NCBI RefSeq assembly: GCF_007005445.1
Contig: NZ_CP041387.1
Coordinates: 2,294,001-2,358,000, forward strand
DNA length: 64,000 nt
From: Rhodopseudomonas palustris
GTDB taxonomy: Bacteria > Pseudomonadota > Alphaproteobacteria > Rhizobiales > Xanthobacteraceae
Direction: 5' to 3'
Part shown: in pieces, positions 21,418 to 29,776 of the stretch
How positions within the stretch are numbered: the stretch's first letter is position 1
Layout: each line of letters starts with the position of its first letter
The notes under the pieces: generated by a model
Told to the model about the DNA's origin: nothing
Databases searched by the model: none
Seen by the model: only the letters and a program-made list of their open reading frames with translations
Translations under genes and position numbers: made by a program

Positions 21418-22581
21418 ATGCACTTCCCGCTGTTGTCCCGCTCCCTGCATCCCGACCCGCGGATCCGCCGCGAGCTGGTCGAACTGCTCTACACCTCGCT
21501 GCCGCAGGTGATGGCGATCGGCGTGACTTCGGTGACCGGCGCAGCGACCCTGACGCTGCTCGGCGGCGATCCCGGCTACGCGGTGATCTCGGTGTTGATC
21601 GTGATCACCGCCAGCGCGCGGGTGTTTTCGCTGATGCGCTACAAGGCGCGCGCCGCACAGTTCACCGACGCCGACGTGGTGCGCTGGGAGCGGCTGTACG
21701 GCGCCGGCGCCACCGCCTTCAGCCTGGCGCTCGGTGCGCTGTCGTTCCGTGCGCTGCAGCTCGGCGACGCCCCCGGCGCCTGGATCGCATTCGGCCTGTC
21801 GATGTCGTACTGCGTCGGCATGGTGTCGCGGGCAGCGATCCGGCCGTGGATCATCCTCACCGCGGCTGCCGCACTCCTCACGCCGACCATCATCGCCGGG
21901 CTGATGCGCCCGGAGCTCGCCTACAAGGTCGGCGCCGGCATGCTGGTGCTGTTCTGGCTGACGCTGCGCGAAGCCTCCAAGCATCTCAGCGCGGCGTTCA
22001 CCGAGCGGCTCGAAGCCAAGCATCGGCTGGCGCGCCAGGCCACCCACGATTTCCTCACCGGTCTGCCGAACCGCGCCGGCTTCCTGCAGGCGCTCGCGAG
22101 CTCCCGCGGCAGCTTCACCGTGATCGCCATCGACCTCGACGGCTTCAAGCCGATCAACGATCGGCACGGCCATCACGCCGGCGACGATCTATTGCGGCAG
22201 GTCGCGGAGCGGCTGACCGCCTGCGCCGGCGCCGACGGCATCGCTGCCCGGTTCGGCGGCGATGAGTTCATGCTGCTGAAGCCGATCGCCGACGCGGAGC
22301 CCGGCCGCAATGAAGCGCTGGCGCTGGCGCGGCGGGCGGTGTTCGATCTGTCGATGCCGTTCCGGTTGTCCGACCTGCCGGTGTGCATCGGCGCCAGCGC
22401 CGGCATCACCGTGAGCAGCGGGGCGCTCAGCCACGGCTCGACCGCGCAATTCCTGGAGCGGGTCGACCGCGCGCTCTACGCCGCCAAACGTGCCGGCGGT
22501 GGCTGTGCCTGGGCGGACGACACCGACGACGAACGGCCGTGCTGCACCGGCACTGCGCTGCCCAGCCCGGCGGCGGCCTGA
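21418..22581 (+). CDS. Membrane diguanylate cyclase (GGDEF domain)
   Basis: This protein of about 387 residues has five or six N-terminal transmembrane helices (residues 25-185) followed by a GGDEF domain. The catalytic loop is intact (RFGGDEF, GGDEF at 280-284), as is the opening DFLTGLPNRAGF, so it should make cyclic di-GMP from two GTP. The product-inhibition site RxxD is absent at its usual place just before GGDEF. No EAL domain is present. ATG 21418 is taken as start; an in-frame GTG at 21412 is possible. The membrane sensor domain is not recognised as a named type. It stands alone, 118 bp after the TetR gene. Confidence 0.92.
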   Translation: MHFPLLSRSLHPDPRIRRELVELLYTSLPQVMAIGVTSVTGAATLTLLGGDPGYAVISVLIVITASARVFSLMRYKARAAQFTDADVVRWERLYGAGATAFSLALGALSFRALQLGDAPGAWIAFGLSMSYCVGMVSRAAIRPWIILTAAAALLTPTIIAGLMRPELAYKVGAGMLVLFWLTLREASKHLSAAFTERLEAKHRLARQATHDFLTGLPNRAGFLQALASSRGSFTVIAIDLDGFKPINDRHGHHAGDDLLRQVAERLTACAGADGIAARFGGDEFMLLKPIADAEPGRNEALALARRAVFDLSMPFRLSDLPVCIGASAGITVSSGALSHGSTAQFLERVDRALYAAKRAGGGCAWADDTDDERPCCTGTALPSPAAA

Positions 22582-22764
22582 CACCGCGACCTGCGGCACC
22601 CCGGTGACTCAGCAGGCCATCGGCGATTCCGACCCATCGATCAGAGAGCTCGCTCGCGAGGCGTTGCCGCCAGACGCAGCGGTCGGCGCGCGCTACCCGA
22701 GCGGCGCGACGGCCGGGATCAAGGGCTGACGGTCGCCCGCTCCGCCGCGATCAGGTCACTGCGA

Positions 22765-23181
22765 TCAGGTCTTGGGCGCCGCCGCTTTGGGTGCTGCGGC
22801 CGGCTTGGGCGCTGCCGTCGGCTTGTCCGCAAAGCCGTTGTAGCAGGCGAGCCGCTCGTCCTCTTCCTTGACCAAGCGACAATCCGCCGCGGTCTTGGCA
22901 GGCTTCGCCTTGGCGCCGGCCTTTGCCCCGGCCGGCTTCGGTGCCGGCGGATAGATCGCATCGAAGCAGTCCAGCCGCTCCTTGGTGGCGTCCTCGATCT
23001 CCAGACACGCCTTCATGCGGTCCGCGATCGGCGGCTTGGCCGCAGCCTTGTCGCCCTTCGGCTTGATCTGCACCAGCGGCCGGTCCCCGACCATCGGCGT
23101 CCCGCCGGAGGCCGGTGCGTTGCTCTGCGCCAGCGCCGCGCTCGATGCCAGCAGCGCGGCAAGTACCACGATCGTTCTCAT
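22765..23181 (-). CDS. Small secreted Ala/Pro/Lys-rich protein with paired C-x-RLxC motifs
   Basis: This 138-residue protein has a clear signal peptide (MRTIVVLAALLASSAALAQS) and two short repeats with the pattern Cys, about 12-13 residues, then RLDCFD or RLACYNG. The first is around residues 59-73, the second around 101-114, joined by a Lys/Ala/Pro linker. Cys pairs could form disulfides in the periplasm. Similar Cys-x(n)-RLxC(F/Y)D units occur in periplasmic proteins of unknown function and in VasI-like secretion accessories; no function can be given. It stands alone on the minus strand. Confidence 0.75.
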   Translation of the reverse strand: MRTIVVLAALLASSAALAQSNAPASGGTPMVGDRPLVQIKPKGDKAAAKPPIADRMKACLEIEDATKERLDCFDAIYPPAPKPAGAKAGAKAKPAKTAADCRLVKEEDERLACYNGFADKPTAAPKPAAAPKAAAPKT

Positions 23182-23403
23182 CGAAATCCCCGTCCCTCGC
23201 CCCGAGCCGCGCGGCGACGGCCGGCGCGGCGATAATCGTCAAACCGGAGCGGTCAGGTGCCGTCAAGCCGGCGGGCTGCCGCAGTCCGTGTCTGTCCACG
23301 GCTCAGCACGGCGTTGAGAATGCGGCGGGTTTGGGGCAAGCCTCGTCCGCTCCCCAATTGCGGCCGCTGGCCAGATCGCTCCCTGCGCGCTAAAGCAAAC
23401 CGC

Positions 23404-23640
23404 ATGAGATGGTTACTGATCGCCTTCGCGGTCGCGCTGCCGATGGCGGCCGGTGCCGAGCCGCGCAGGTCGGCGCCTCCGTCCCCGCGCGTCGAGCAAA
23501 ACACGCCGCTGCCGCGCAATTTGAGCGCAAGGCGCAATCCCTGCGCCGATTTCGGCGCCGGCTTCGTCCAGCTCGAAGGCAGCTCCACCTGCGTCAAACT
23601 CGGCGGCAGCATCAGCGTCGGCGCCGGCACCCGCCGCTGA
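23404..23640 (+). CDS. Small exported protein resembling the N-terminus of Rhizobiales porins
   Basis: This 78-residue protein starts with a signal peptide (MRWLLIAFAVALPMAAGAE). It ends with a CADFGAGFVQLEGSSTCVKL segment, the two-cysteine motif found near the N-terminus of alphaproteobacterial Porin_2 proteins. No barrel follows; the frame stops at 23640 and another gene begins at 23686. It is either a genuine mini-protein that borrowed this motif or the remnant of a porin. Codon use looks coding throughout. Confidence 0.65.
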   Translation: MRWLLIAFAVALPMAAGAEPRRSAPPSPRVEQNTPLPRNLSARRNPCADFGAGFVQLEGSSTCVKLGGSISVGAGTRR

Positions 23641-23685
23641 GCCTCGGAGCCGCCCGTACTGGAACCCGACGGCCGATGCCGGATT

Positions 23686-24336
23686 ATGGGTCTCATGACG
23701 ATTTTGCGACACCCCGAGACGCCGACCTGCCCGCCGGCGCCACATCCCGCGTTGCGACTGGCTCCGCTTGCCGGCCTGACGCTGCTGCTTGCCGCGCCGG
23801 GGCTCGCAATCCAGGTCGGACTGTTGCCGTTCGAATATCGGATGGGCGCGCTGATCGTGGTGTCGGCGCTGTGCGTCGGGCTCTGCCTGTGGGCCGGGTT
23901 CTCGTTCAAGGAGCTCGGATTCGGCCGCCCGCACCAGTGGCGGCACTGGCTCGGCGCGGTCGCGGTCACCAGCCTGATCTCCGCGATCATGCTGCTGCAG
24001 ACCCGGTTGTTCAGCTTCGAGGCCCAGCCGCCGTCCTGGCTCAGCTTCGCGCCGTTCTACGTCCTGGTCTCGAGCCCGTGCCAGGAGGTGGTGTGCCGCT
24101 CGATCCCGAAGCTGATCACCGACCGGATGCAGCACGGCGGCTGGGCCTATGTGCTGTATTCGGCGGCGCTGTTCTCGCTCATCCACCTCTGCTACGGCGA
24201 CCCGGCGCTGCTGCTCAACACCTTCCTGCTCGGCGTGGTGTGGGGCTTCGTGTACTGGCGCACCCTGAACATCTGGCCGCTGATCGCCTCTCACGCCGCG
24301 GTCGGCACCCTCGCCTTCTCGCTCGGGCTGGCCTGA
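23686..24336 (+). CDS. CPBP-family intramembrane protease/abortive-infection-like membrane protein
   Basis: This 216-residue protein has about six membrane helices. It carries the three CPBP (CAAX protease / bacteriocin-processing) motifs in order: CQEVVCRSI (about 126-134; the family usually has EExxxR), ALFSLIHLCYG with the motif-2 histidine, and NIWPLIASHAAV with the motif-3 histidine. These residues bind metal in Rce1-like proteases. The first glutamate is replaced by Gln, so catalytic competence is uncertain. ATG 23686 or 23695 may be the start. It is convergent with kup, 9 bp apart. Confidence 0.8.
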   Translation: MGLMTILRHPETPTCPPAPHPALRLAPLAGLTLLLAAPGLAIQVGLLPFEYRMGALIVVSALCVGLCLWAGFSFKELGFGRPHQWRHWLGAVAVTSLISAIMLLQTRLFSFEAQPPSWLSFAPFYVLVSSPCQEVVCRSIPKLITDRMQHGGWAYVLYSAALFSLIHLCYGDPALLLNTFLLGVVWGFVYWRTLNIWPLIASHAAVGTLAFSLGLA

Positions 24337-24345
24337 CCGGCGGCC

Positions 24346-26208
24346 TCAGATCTCGAGCTGTGTACCCAGTTCGACCACCCGATCGGTCGGGATCTTGAAG
24401 AACGTGGTCGCCCGCGTCGCATTCAGCGTCATGAAGGTGAACAGCCGCTCGCGCCACAGCGCCATTCCAGGGTTGAGGCTCGGCACATAGGTTTCGCGGC
24501 TGAGGAAGAACGAGGTCGACATCATGTTGAACTCGTGGCCGAACTGTTTGCACAGCGCGAGTGCAGCAGGCACGTCGGGGGTCTGCATGAAGCCGTAGCG
24601 GATGATCAGGCGATGGAAGCCGTCGCCGATGTCGGTCATGTGCACGCGCTCGCTGTCCGGCACATAGGGCGTTTCCGCAGTGGTCACCGTGGTCAGGATG
24701 ACGCGCTGATGGACGGTCTGATTGTGCTTGAGATTGTGCAGCAGCGCAGGCGGCACGCCGTCGGTGGCGGCGGTGAGAAACACCGCCGTGCCCCGCGCCC
24801 GAGACACGTTCGGCCCGAGCGCGCGCAGCACCACATCGAGCGGCACCGACTGCTTCTTCAGTTGCTTGCGCACCAGCGCGCGGCCGCGGCGCCAGGTCGT
24901 CAGCACGGTGAAGGAGATGAAGCCGATGAACAGCGGGAACCAGCCGCCCTGCGCGACCTTGATGATGTTGGCGGCGAAATAGGCAAAGTCGAGCAGCAGC
25001 AGCGTGCCGATCACCACCACGACCACGGCCGGATGCCAGCGCCACAGCAGAGCCGCGACGAACGCTACCAGAATGGTGTCGATCATCATCGTCCCGGTCA
25101 CCGCGATCCCGTAAGCCGCCGCCAGATTGCTCGACGACTGGAATCCGATCACCAGCGCCATCACGGCGAAATACAGGGTCCAGTTGGTGAACGGCACGTA
25201 GATCTGGCCGGCCTCCTCGCCCGAGGTGTGGACGATGGTCATCCGCGGCAGCAGCCCGAGCTGGATCGCCTGCCGCGCCACCGAATACGCGCCCGAGATC
25301 ACCGCCTGCGACGCAATCACGGTGGCCATGGTGGCGAGCGCGACCATCGGCACCACCATCCATTCCGGCCCGAGCCGGAAGAACGGGTTCTGAATCGCCG
25401 ACGGATCGTGGATCAGCAGCGCGCCCTGGCCGAAATAGTTGAGCAACAGCGCCGGCAGCACGAGGCCGAACCAGCCGAGCCGGATCGGGAAACGGCCGAA
25501 ATGCCCCATGTCGGTATACAGCGCCTCGCCGCCGGTGACGGCGAGCACCACCGTGCCGAGCGCGTAGAAGCTCATCAGCGGATGGCGGATCACGAACTCG
25601 ATCGCGAAGGTCGGGCTGATCGCCTCCAGCACATGGGGGGCGTTGACGATGTTGGCGATACCGAGGGCGGCGAGCGTCAGGAACCACACGCACATCACCG
25701 GCCCGAACAGCCGGCCGACCAGGCCGGTGCCGCGCGACTGGATCGCGAACAGAATGGTCAGCACCACCGCGGTGATCGGTACCACATAGGCTTTCAGATC
25801 CGGCGTGACGACCTCGAGCCCTTCCACGGCGCTGAGCACCGAGATCGCCGGAGTGATCATGCTGTCGCCGTAGAACAGCGCCGCCGCGATCACGCCGAGC
25901 ATCATCAGCGGATAGTGCACGCGCCGTCCGCGTGTCAGTTCGGTGACCAATGCCAGCAGCGCCAGACTGCCGCCCTCGCCGTGGTTGTCGGCGCGCATGA
26001 TGACGATCACGTACTTCACCGTGACCAGCATCATGACGGTCCAGAACACCAGCGACAGCACACCGAAGATGTTGTCGGGCGTCACCGGAATCGGGTGATG
26101 TCCGGCGAAGGTCTCCTTCATCGCGTACAGCGGACTGGTGCCGATGTCGCCGAACACCACGCCGATGGCGCTGACGAGGACGCCGAGCCCTTTCTTCTGC
26201 TGGCTCAT
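24346..26208 (-). CDS. kup: Low-affinity potassium transporter Kup
   Basis: This 620-residue KUP/HAK/KT protein has 12 membrane helices and a C-terminal cytoplasmic domain. It carries the family start [17 protein letters not shown] (about 17-33) and [18 protein letters not shown] (about 114-131), both part of the K+ path. It is thought to be a K+/H+ symporter active at low pH. AGGGG lies just before the ATG. Length is standard. Rhodopseudomonas-type genomes often carry several kup copies; only this one is in view. A 251-bp gap upstream separates it from the Sel1 protein gene and should hold its promoter. Confidence 0.96.
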   Translation of the reverse strand: MSQQKKGLGVLVSAIGVVFGDIGTSPLYAMKETFAGHHPIPVTPDNIFGVLSLVFWTVMMLVTVKYVIVIMRADNHGEGGSLALLALVTELTRGRRVHYPLMMLGVIAAALFYGDSMITPAISVLSAVEGLEVVTPDLKAYVVPITAVVLTILFAIQSRGTGLVGRLFGPVMCVWFLTLAALGIANIVNAPHVLEAISPTFAIEFVIRHPLMSFYALGTVVLAVTGGEALYTDMGHFGRFPIRLGWFGLVLPALLLNYFGQGALLIHDPSAIQNPFFRLGPEWMVVPMVALATMATVIASQAVISGAYSVARQAIQLGLLPRMTIVHTSGEEAGQIYVPFTNWTLYFAVMALVIGFQSSSNLAAAYGIAVTGTMMIDTILVAFVAALLWRWHPAVVVVVIGTLLLLDFAYFAANIIKVAQGGWFPLFIGFISFTVLTTWRRGRALVRKQLKKQSVPLDVVLRALGPNVSRARGTAVFLTAATDGVPPALLHNLKHNQTVHQRVILTTVTTAETPYVPDSERVHMTDIGDGFHRLIIRYGFMQTPDVPAALALCKQFGHEFNMMSTSFFLSRETYVPSLNPGMALWRERLFTFMTLNATRATTFFKIPTDRVVELGTQLEI

Positions 26209-26459
26209 TGTCTACCCCTGGGCCAGGACGAGCGCGACGCCGCGCATCAGGCCCGGCTGCGGCCACAGAAGCCGCGGAGCGCGCTGCAAAGCCCGACCAC
26301 AGCCGGCCAGCACTCGAATTCGGTCCCGCGTCTCTTCCATAACGGCTACGCCCTGTGCTTGGCCTGGATCAGAGCGCGCGCGGCGCCGACGTTCCAGGAA
26401 CGTGGTCGAGTTTGGTATGATTCGGTTGAAGCCAGATCAGGCGCGGCCGCGCCGATTGC

Positions 26460-27299
26460 CTAGAAGCATAGGTTTGTCACCATGTTTCCGCGCTTGTCCT
26501 TGAGCACATAGGGGCAATCGCTCCGCTTCAGCGCCGCCTTGGCCTCGGCGTTGCCGAGCGCCGCGGCCTTTTCGTAGTACGCCTTGGCCGCGTCGCTGTC
26601 CTTCGGACCGCCGCGGCCGGCCTGCGCAAACGCGCCCATCTGCATCAAAGCGCCGGGATGGCCCTGCCCCGCAGCCCTCTCAAACAGGGATCGCGCCGCG
26701 ACCTCGTCCTTGGGGCCGCCGATACCATCGGCCAGCATCAGCCCGAGCTGATATTGCGCTTCGGCGTTACTCTCTGCGCCCTTGGCAAGCAAGGCTCGGG
26801 TTTTCACCGGGTCGGACGACGTTCCGCCGCCGAGCGCGGCAAGATTGCTGATGCCGCGCGGGTTGCCTGCCGCGGCCGCGCGTTCCAGCAACTGCCGAGC
26901 CCTGGCATCGTCCTTCGGCAGCCCGGCGCCAGTCGCATAGGCGACGCCGAGTTCGACCATCGCCGAGCTGCTGCCCTTGTCGGCGGCCTTGCGATAGGCA
27001 GCCATCGCTTCCGCCGTCTGACCACCGGCCGCATAGGCGCGGCCGAGCGCATACATCGCCCGGCGCGATCCGGCCGAAGCGACACGGCAATACTTGATGG
27101 CGGTGGCGACGTCGCCAGGCGCGATCTCCGCGACGCCCTTGACGTCGGCGGGCTTATCCGGATCGGCAGGGTCGGCGGCGATCCGATCGCACAACACCAG
27201 ATCGGCCGACTGCGCATGCACGGGTGTAGTGGCGCTGCCAAGTAACAGCGCGAGCAGGACTGCCGATCCGCCGGCGGCCCACGATCTCGTCATCATCAT
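26460..27299 (-). CDS. Secreted Sel1-repeat (TPR-like) protein
   Basis: This 279-residue protein has a signal peptide ending near VHAQS (about residue 32) and five or more Sel1-like repeats of about 36 residues (for example [19 protein letters not shown] and [20 protein letters not shown]). Sel1 repeats form helical solenoids that mediate protein contacts, often in envelope signalling or stress. A Cys pair near each end (VLCD, KYC, SDC, NLC) could form disulfides. The start at 27299, first of three ATGs, has GAGG upstream. The target is unknown. Confidence 0.85.
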   Translation of the reverse strand: MMMTRSWAAGGSAVLLALLLGSATTPVHAQSADLVLCDRIAADPADPDKPADVKGVAEIAPGDVATAIKYCRVASAGSRRAMYALGRAYAAGGQTAEAMAAYRKAADKGSSSAMVELGVAYATGAGLPKDDARARQLLERAAAAGNPRGISNLAALGGGTSSDPVKTRALLAKGAESNAEAQYQLGLMLADGIGGPKDEVAARSLFERAAGQGHPGALMQMGAFAQAGRGGPKDSDAAKAYYEKAAALGNAEAKAALKRSDCPYVLKDKRGNMVTNLCF

Positions 27300-27603
27300 A
27301 CAATCCTCGGACGCGCCGCAGCTTCGCTGCATGACGGTCAAATCGCCGTCCCTGCCGCGGTTCGCGGCCCTCGATCGGCCCGGCAATCTAGCCAATCCGC
27401 GGGCAGGTTTAAACCGACCCGACACGACAAAGGACTGTGGAGGAGCCGGCCACGAGGCGAAAAACCGACTTGTCGCGCGCCACAGGATCGGCATTCGCGC
27501 AGGTCGCCGCTATCGCATCCCCCTCCGCGCCCCCCTGCGCGGGCTCGGAACCATTGTGGTCAGACATCGTTCAAGCCGCAGCTTGGACGCGAGGGTGATG
27601 GCG

Positions 27604-27777
27604 ATGACGATTCTCAAATGGGCTCTGATCTTTCTGGTGATCTCGATCGTCGCAGGAATCTTCGGCTTCACCGGCATTTCGGCGGCCTCGGCCGACATCG
27701 CGCGGATCCTGTTCTACATTTTCGCAGTGATCTTCATCGTGCTGCTGATTGTCGGCCTGACGATCTTCAGAGCGTAA
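27604..27777 (+). CDS. DUF1328-family small membrane protein (YtjA-like)
   Basis: This 57-residue protein is almost wholly two transmembrane helices: [20 protein letters not shown] and [20 protein letters not shown]. That fits the widespread DUF1328/YtjA family, which is stress-associated in several bacteria but of unknown mechanism. The start at 27604 is chosen because GAGGG at 27591-27595 is 8 nt away; ATG 27598 is too near. Confidence 0.88.
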   Translation: MTILKWALIFLVISIVAGIFGFTGISAASADIARILFYIFAVIFIVLLIVGLTIFRA

Positions 27778-27845
27778 AGAAGCGTCCCGAATGCGCGACG
27801 CTCCCCCGAGTCCGCTGTGCAGGGCAGCCATGACTTGCGATCGAT

Positions 27846-27859
27846 TTGATCTGACGCAA
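27846..27859. promoter_or_regulatory. FixK/Fnr-like box TTGA-N6-GCAA
   Basis: TTGATCTGACGCAA fits the FixK2-type consensus TTG(A/C)-N6-(T/G)CAA known from Bradyrhizobium. It lies about 107 bp upstream of the small gene at 27966. A TTGCA-A-TGCAA palindrome follows at 27914-27924. Short matches of this kind occur by chance, so the call is tentative. Confidence 0.35.
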
Positions 27860-27965
27860 ACGGTGGCCGGCCACCTTCGACCAAGGTCCGGTACGAGTGG
27901 CCGACATTGAATATTGCAATGCAACATCGGCTCCACTAGGTAACGCACTCAACCCGGGGCGGCCG

Positions 27966-28280
27966 ATGAGCGAAGACTGGAATACCAAATACGGCGTGCG
28001 GCGCGTGCGACGCGACCCGCCGACTCTCGAAGAAGCGATCTTTGCGGCGGCCGGCATCACAGATGATGTCGACTCGCAGGCGGAAATTGCCGCGTCCCTG
28101 ATGGGGATGCCGATCGACGCCGTGCTGAAGGAAGTTCGGAAGTCGGCCCGTGCCTCGGCGCGGACTTCGCGCGTGATCACCGGCGAACAGGGCTTCCAGC
28201 GCTCCGTGGTGGTCGAGCGCCGGGTGTCACGCCGGATCGTGGGCGCCGAGCGCATCGTCGGAAACGACAAGCGGATCTGA
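27966..28280 (+). CDS. Small basic protein of unknown function
   Basis: This 104-residue hydrophilic protein is rich in Arg in its C-terminal half (VVVERRVSRRIVGAER). The N-terminal half has an acidic helix and a short segment MGMPIDAVLKEVRKSAR that could be a helix-turn-helix-like or linker element; it is not recognised. ATG 27966 follows a purine-rich GGGGCGG. A possible FixK-like box lies upstream and a strong terminator follows 31 bp after the stop, so it looks like a free-standing transcription unit. Confidence 0.65.
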   Translation: MSEDWNTKYGVRRVRRDPPTLEEAIFAAAGITDDVDSQAEIAASLMGMPIDAVLKEVRKSARASARTSRVITGEQGFQRSVVVERRVSRRIVGAERIVGNDKRI

Positions 28281-28310
28281 ACCGCGTCTCCATCCAGTGA
28301 CCACAAAAAG

Positions 28311-28345
28311 AACGCCGCGGGCCCGAGCACGCGGCGTTGTTGTTT
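28311..28345 (+). terminator. Intrinsic terminator
   Basis: AACGCCGCG (28311-28319) pairs perfectly with CGCGGCGTT (28330-28338) around a 10-nt loop and is followed by GTTGTTT. It lies between the gene ending at 28280 and the convergent acetyltransferase gene. The A-rich stretch before it may let it act in both directions. Confidence 0.8.
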
Positions 28346-28360
28346 GGGGCGGTCGGACCG

Positions 28361-28984
28361 TCAGGCTGCGCGATTGAAGCCCGACATCCTGAGAAACAGA
28401 TTCCAGCACGCCTGATTGAAGGCGATCAGTGCCGTCGCAGCGCCACCCGGAACGTCGATCGTGCGTTGCGCGATCGCGGTGTCCGCCTGCTGTTCGAGAT
28501 CGATCGTGCCGGTGGATTCGCCCTGGCGGAACGTCAGGTGCGCGCCAAACTTGTTGGCGAGCGCACGCATCGCCTGATTCTGCGAGCCGGTGGTGATCCG
28601 CAGCCGCTCGTAGCCGAGCGAGCGGGCGACTTCCATCAACTGCTTGAACAGAATGCTGCCGATGCCCTTGCGGCGCAGGTGGCTTTCCACGCTGAAGGCG
28701 ATCTCGGGAAGCGAGTCGATGTGCAGATCGGGCTGGTGCAGTTCGGCGGCTGCATGGACTGAGCCGTCTTCCGCAAAGAACGCGATGATGATGGTGCCGT
28801 CGCCGCCGCACTTCTTGGCGTAGCGATCGATGAAGCCCTCGTCGGCGAAGCCGTTGAAGCGATCACGCCGGCTCTCGGCGTCGAGGCGCATCAGATGATC
28901 CCGCAGCAGCGGCAGCTCTTGATTGATCAGGGATCGGATCGTCCCTTTTGAGCCGGTGAGATCGGCGATTAGAGCGTCGTGCAT
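28361..28984 (-). CDS. GNAT-family N-acetyltransferase
   Basis: This 207-residue protein has a GNAT fold: an acetyl-CoA-binding loop HLRRKGIGSILFKQLM (about 122-137) after a beta strand IAFSVES, and a conserved ERLRITTGSQNQAMRALA segment. The substrate is unknown. The N-terminal part is similar to stress-related or regulatory GNATs that sense environmental signals, but no name can be given. A 19-bp inverted repeat sits 63-81 bp upstream of the start. Confidence 0.85.
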   Translation of the reverse strand: MHDALIADLTGSKGTIRSLINQELPLLRDHLMRLDAESRRDRFNGFADEGFIDRYAKKCGGDGTIIIAFFAEDGSVHAAAELHQPDLHIDSLPEIAFSVESHLRRKGIGSILFKQLMEVARSLGYERLRITTGSQNQAMRALANKFGAHLTFRQGESTGTIDLEQQADTAIAQRTIDVPGGAATALIAFNQACWNLFLRMSGFNRAA

Positions 28985-29046
28985 AAGTCGTCTCTCCTCT
29001 CGGGATGACCCTCAAGGAGGCGTTCGTCTTCCCTAGACAGAAGTCA

Positions 29047-29065
29047 TATTGTGCATCGCACAATA
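29047..29065. promoter_or_regulatory. Perfect inverted repeat upstream of acetyltransferase gene
   Basis: TATTGTGC-ATC-GCACAATA has 8-bp perfect arms around a 3-nt spacer, 63-81 bp upstream of the minus-strand acetyltransferase start at 28984. The size and symmetry suit a dimeric repressor or activator. The 254-bp region 28985-29238 holds nothing else recognised. Confidence 0.5.
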
Positions 29066-29238
29066 ATATTCAAGACCCATTCGCAGGCAACGCCTAGGAA
29101 AGAGCGGCCGGGAGCCTTCGCACTTTCGCTAAACCTATCTAAATTAAGGCGGTTATGGAAGCGCCGGGATGCCCGATGCGGGTCTGGATACCCGTTTTGC
29201 GCCGCACCCTCGTAATCTTACGGATAGCCAAAACCGTC

Positions 29239-29637
29239 CTATAATACCATTTGCGTCTGAGTGACGACGGCGACCAGTTTGCCGTCCTCGGTCTCGATTC
29301 GGGTCTGCCACACCTGAGTGCGACGGCCACGATGCACCGGCGTGGCGGTAGCGATTAAGGTGGAGCCTGCCTTCGCCGCACCGATGAAGTTGGTCTTGCT
29401 CTCCAGCGTCGTGGTGCCCTTGGCCTCGCCGGGTAGATTGATCACCGTGGCGGCTGCACCGACGCTGTCGGCCAGCGCCATCACGGCACCGCCATGGATG
29501 CTGGCTCCGATGGTGCACAGATCGTCGCGCACCAGTAGCGTGGCGACCACCCGGTCGGGCTCCGCTTCTTTGAAGCGCAGCCCCATCAACACCGCGAACG
29601 GCAGCGGAAACGAATTGATCTTCTCCAGCGGAGTCAT
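29239..29637 (-). CDS. PaaI/YdiI-type hotdog thioesterase
   Basis: This 132-residue hotdog-fold protein carries the PaaI-group motif IHGGAVMALADSVGAAAT (about 48-65), which supplies the active-site region for hydrolysing acyl-CoA or aryl-CoA thioesters. The second half has the expected ESKTNFIGAAKAGS strand. The start at 29637 gives the family length and has AAGGAG about 10 nt upstream; a longer open frame upstream is not coding. The M20 hydrolase gene lies 139 bp upstream on the same strand. The natural thioester is unknown. Confidence 0.88.
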   Translation of the reverse strand: MTPLEKINSFPLPFAVLMGLRFKEAEPDRVVATLLVRDDLCTIGASIHGGAVMALADSVGAAATVINLPGEAKGTTTLESKTNFIGAAKAGSTLIATATPVHRGRRTQVWQTRIETEDGKLVAVVTQTQMVL

Positions 29638-29776
29638 GGGTGCCCTCTCCTTGCCCGCTGAGGTGGCGACGGCCGCGCGGGCTGCGGCCGCCGCTTTGAT
29701 CGGACGGATCGATGCCTGCCGATCCGCCTCGGAGCAATGACCTGTCAGGTCATCGACATCTTCTCGATCGCCTGCC

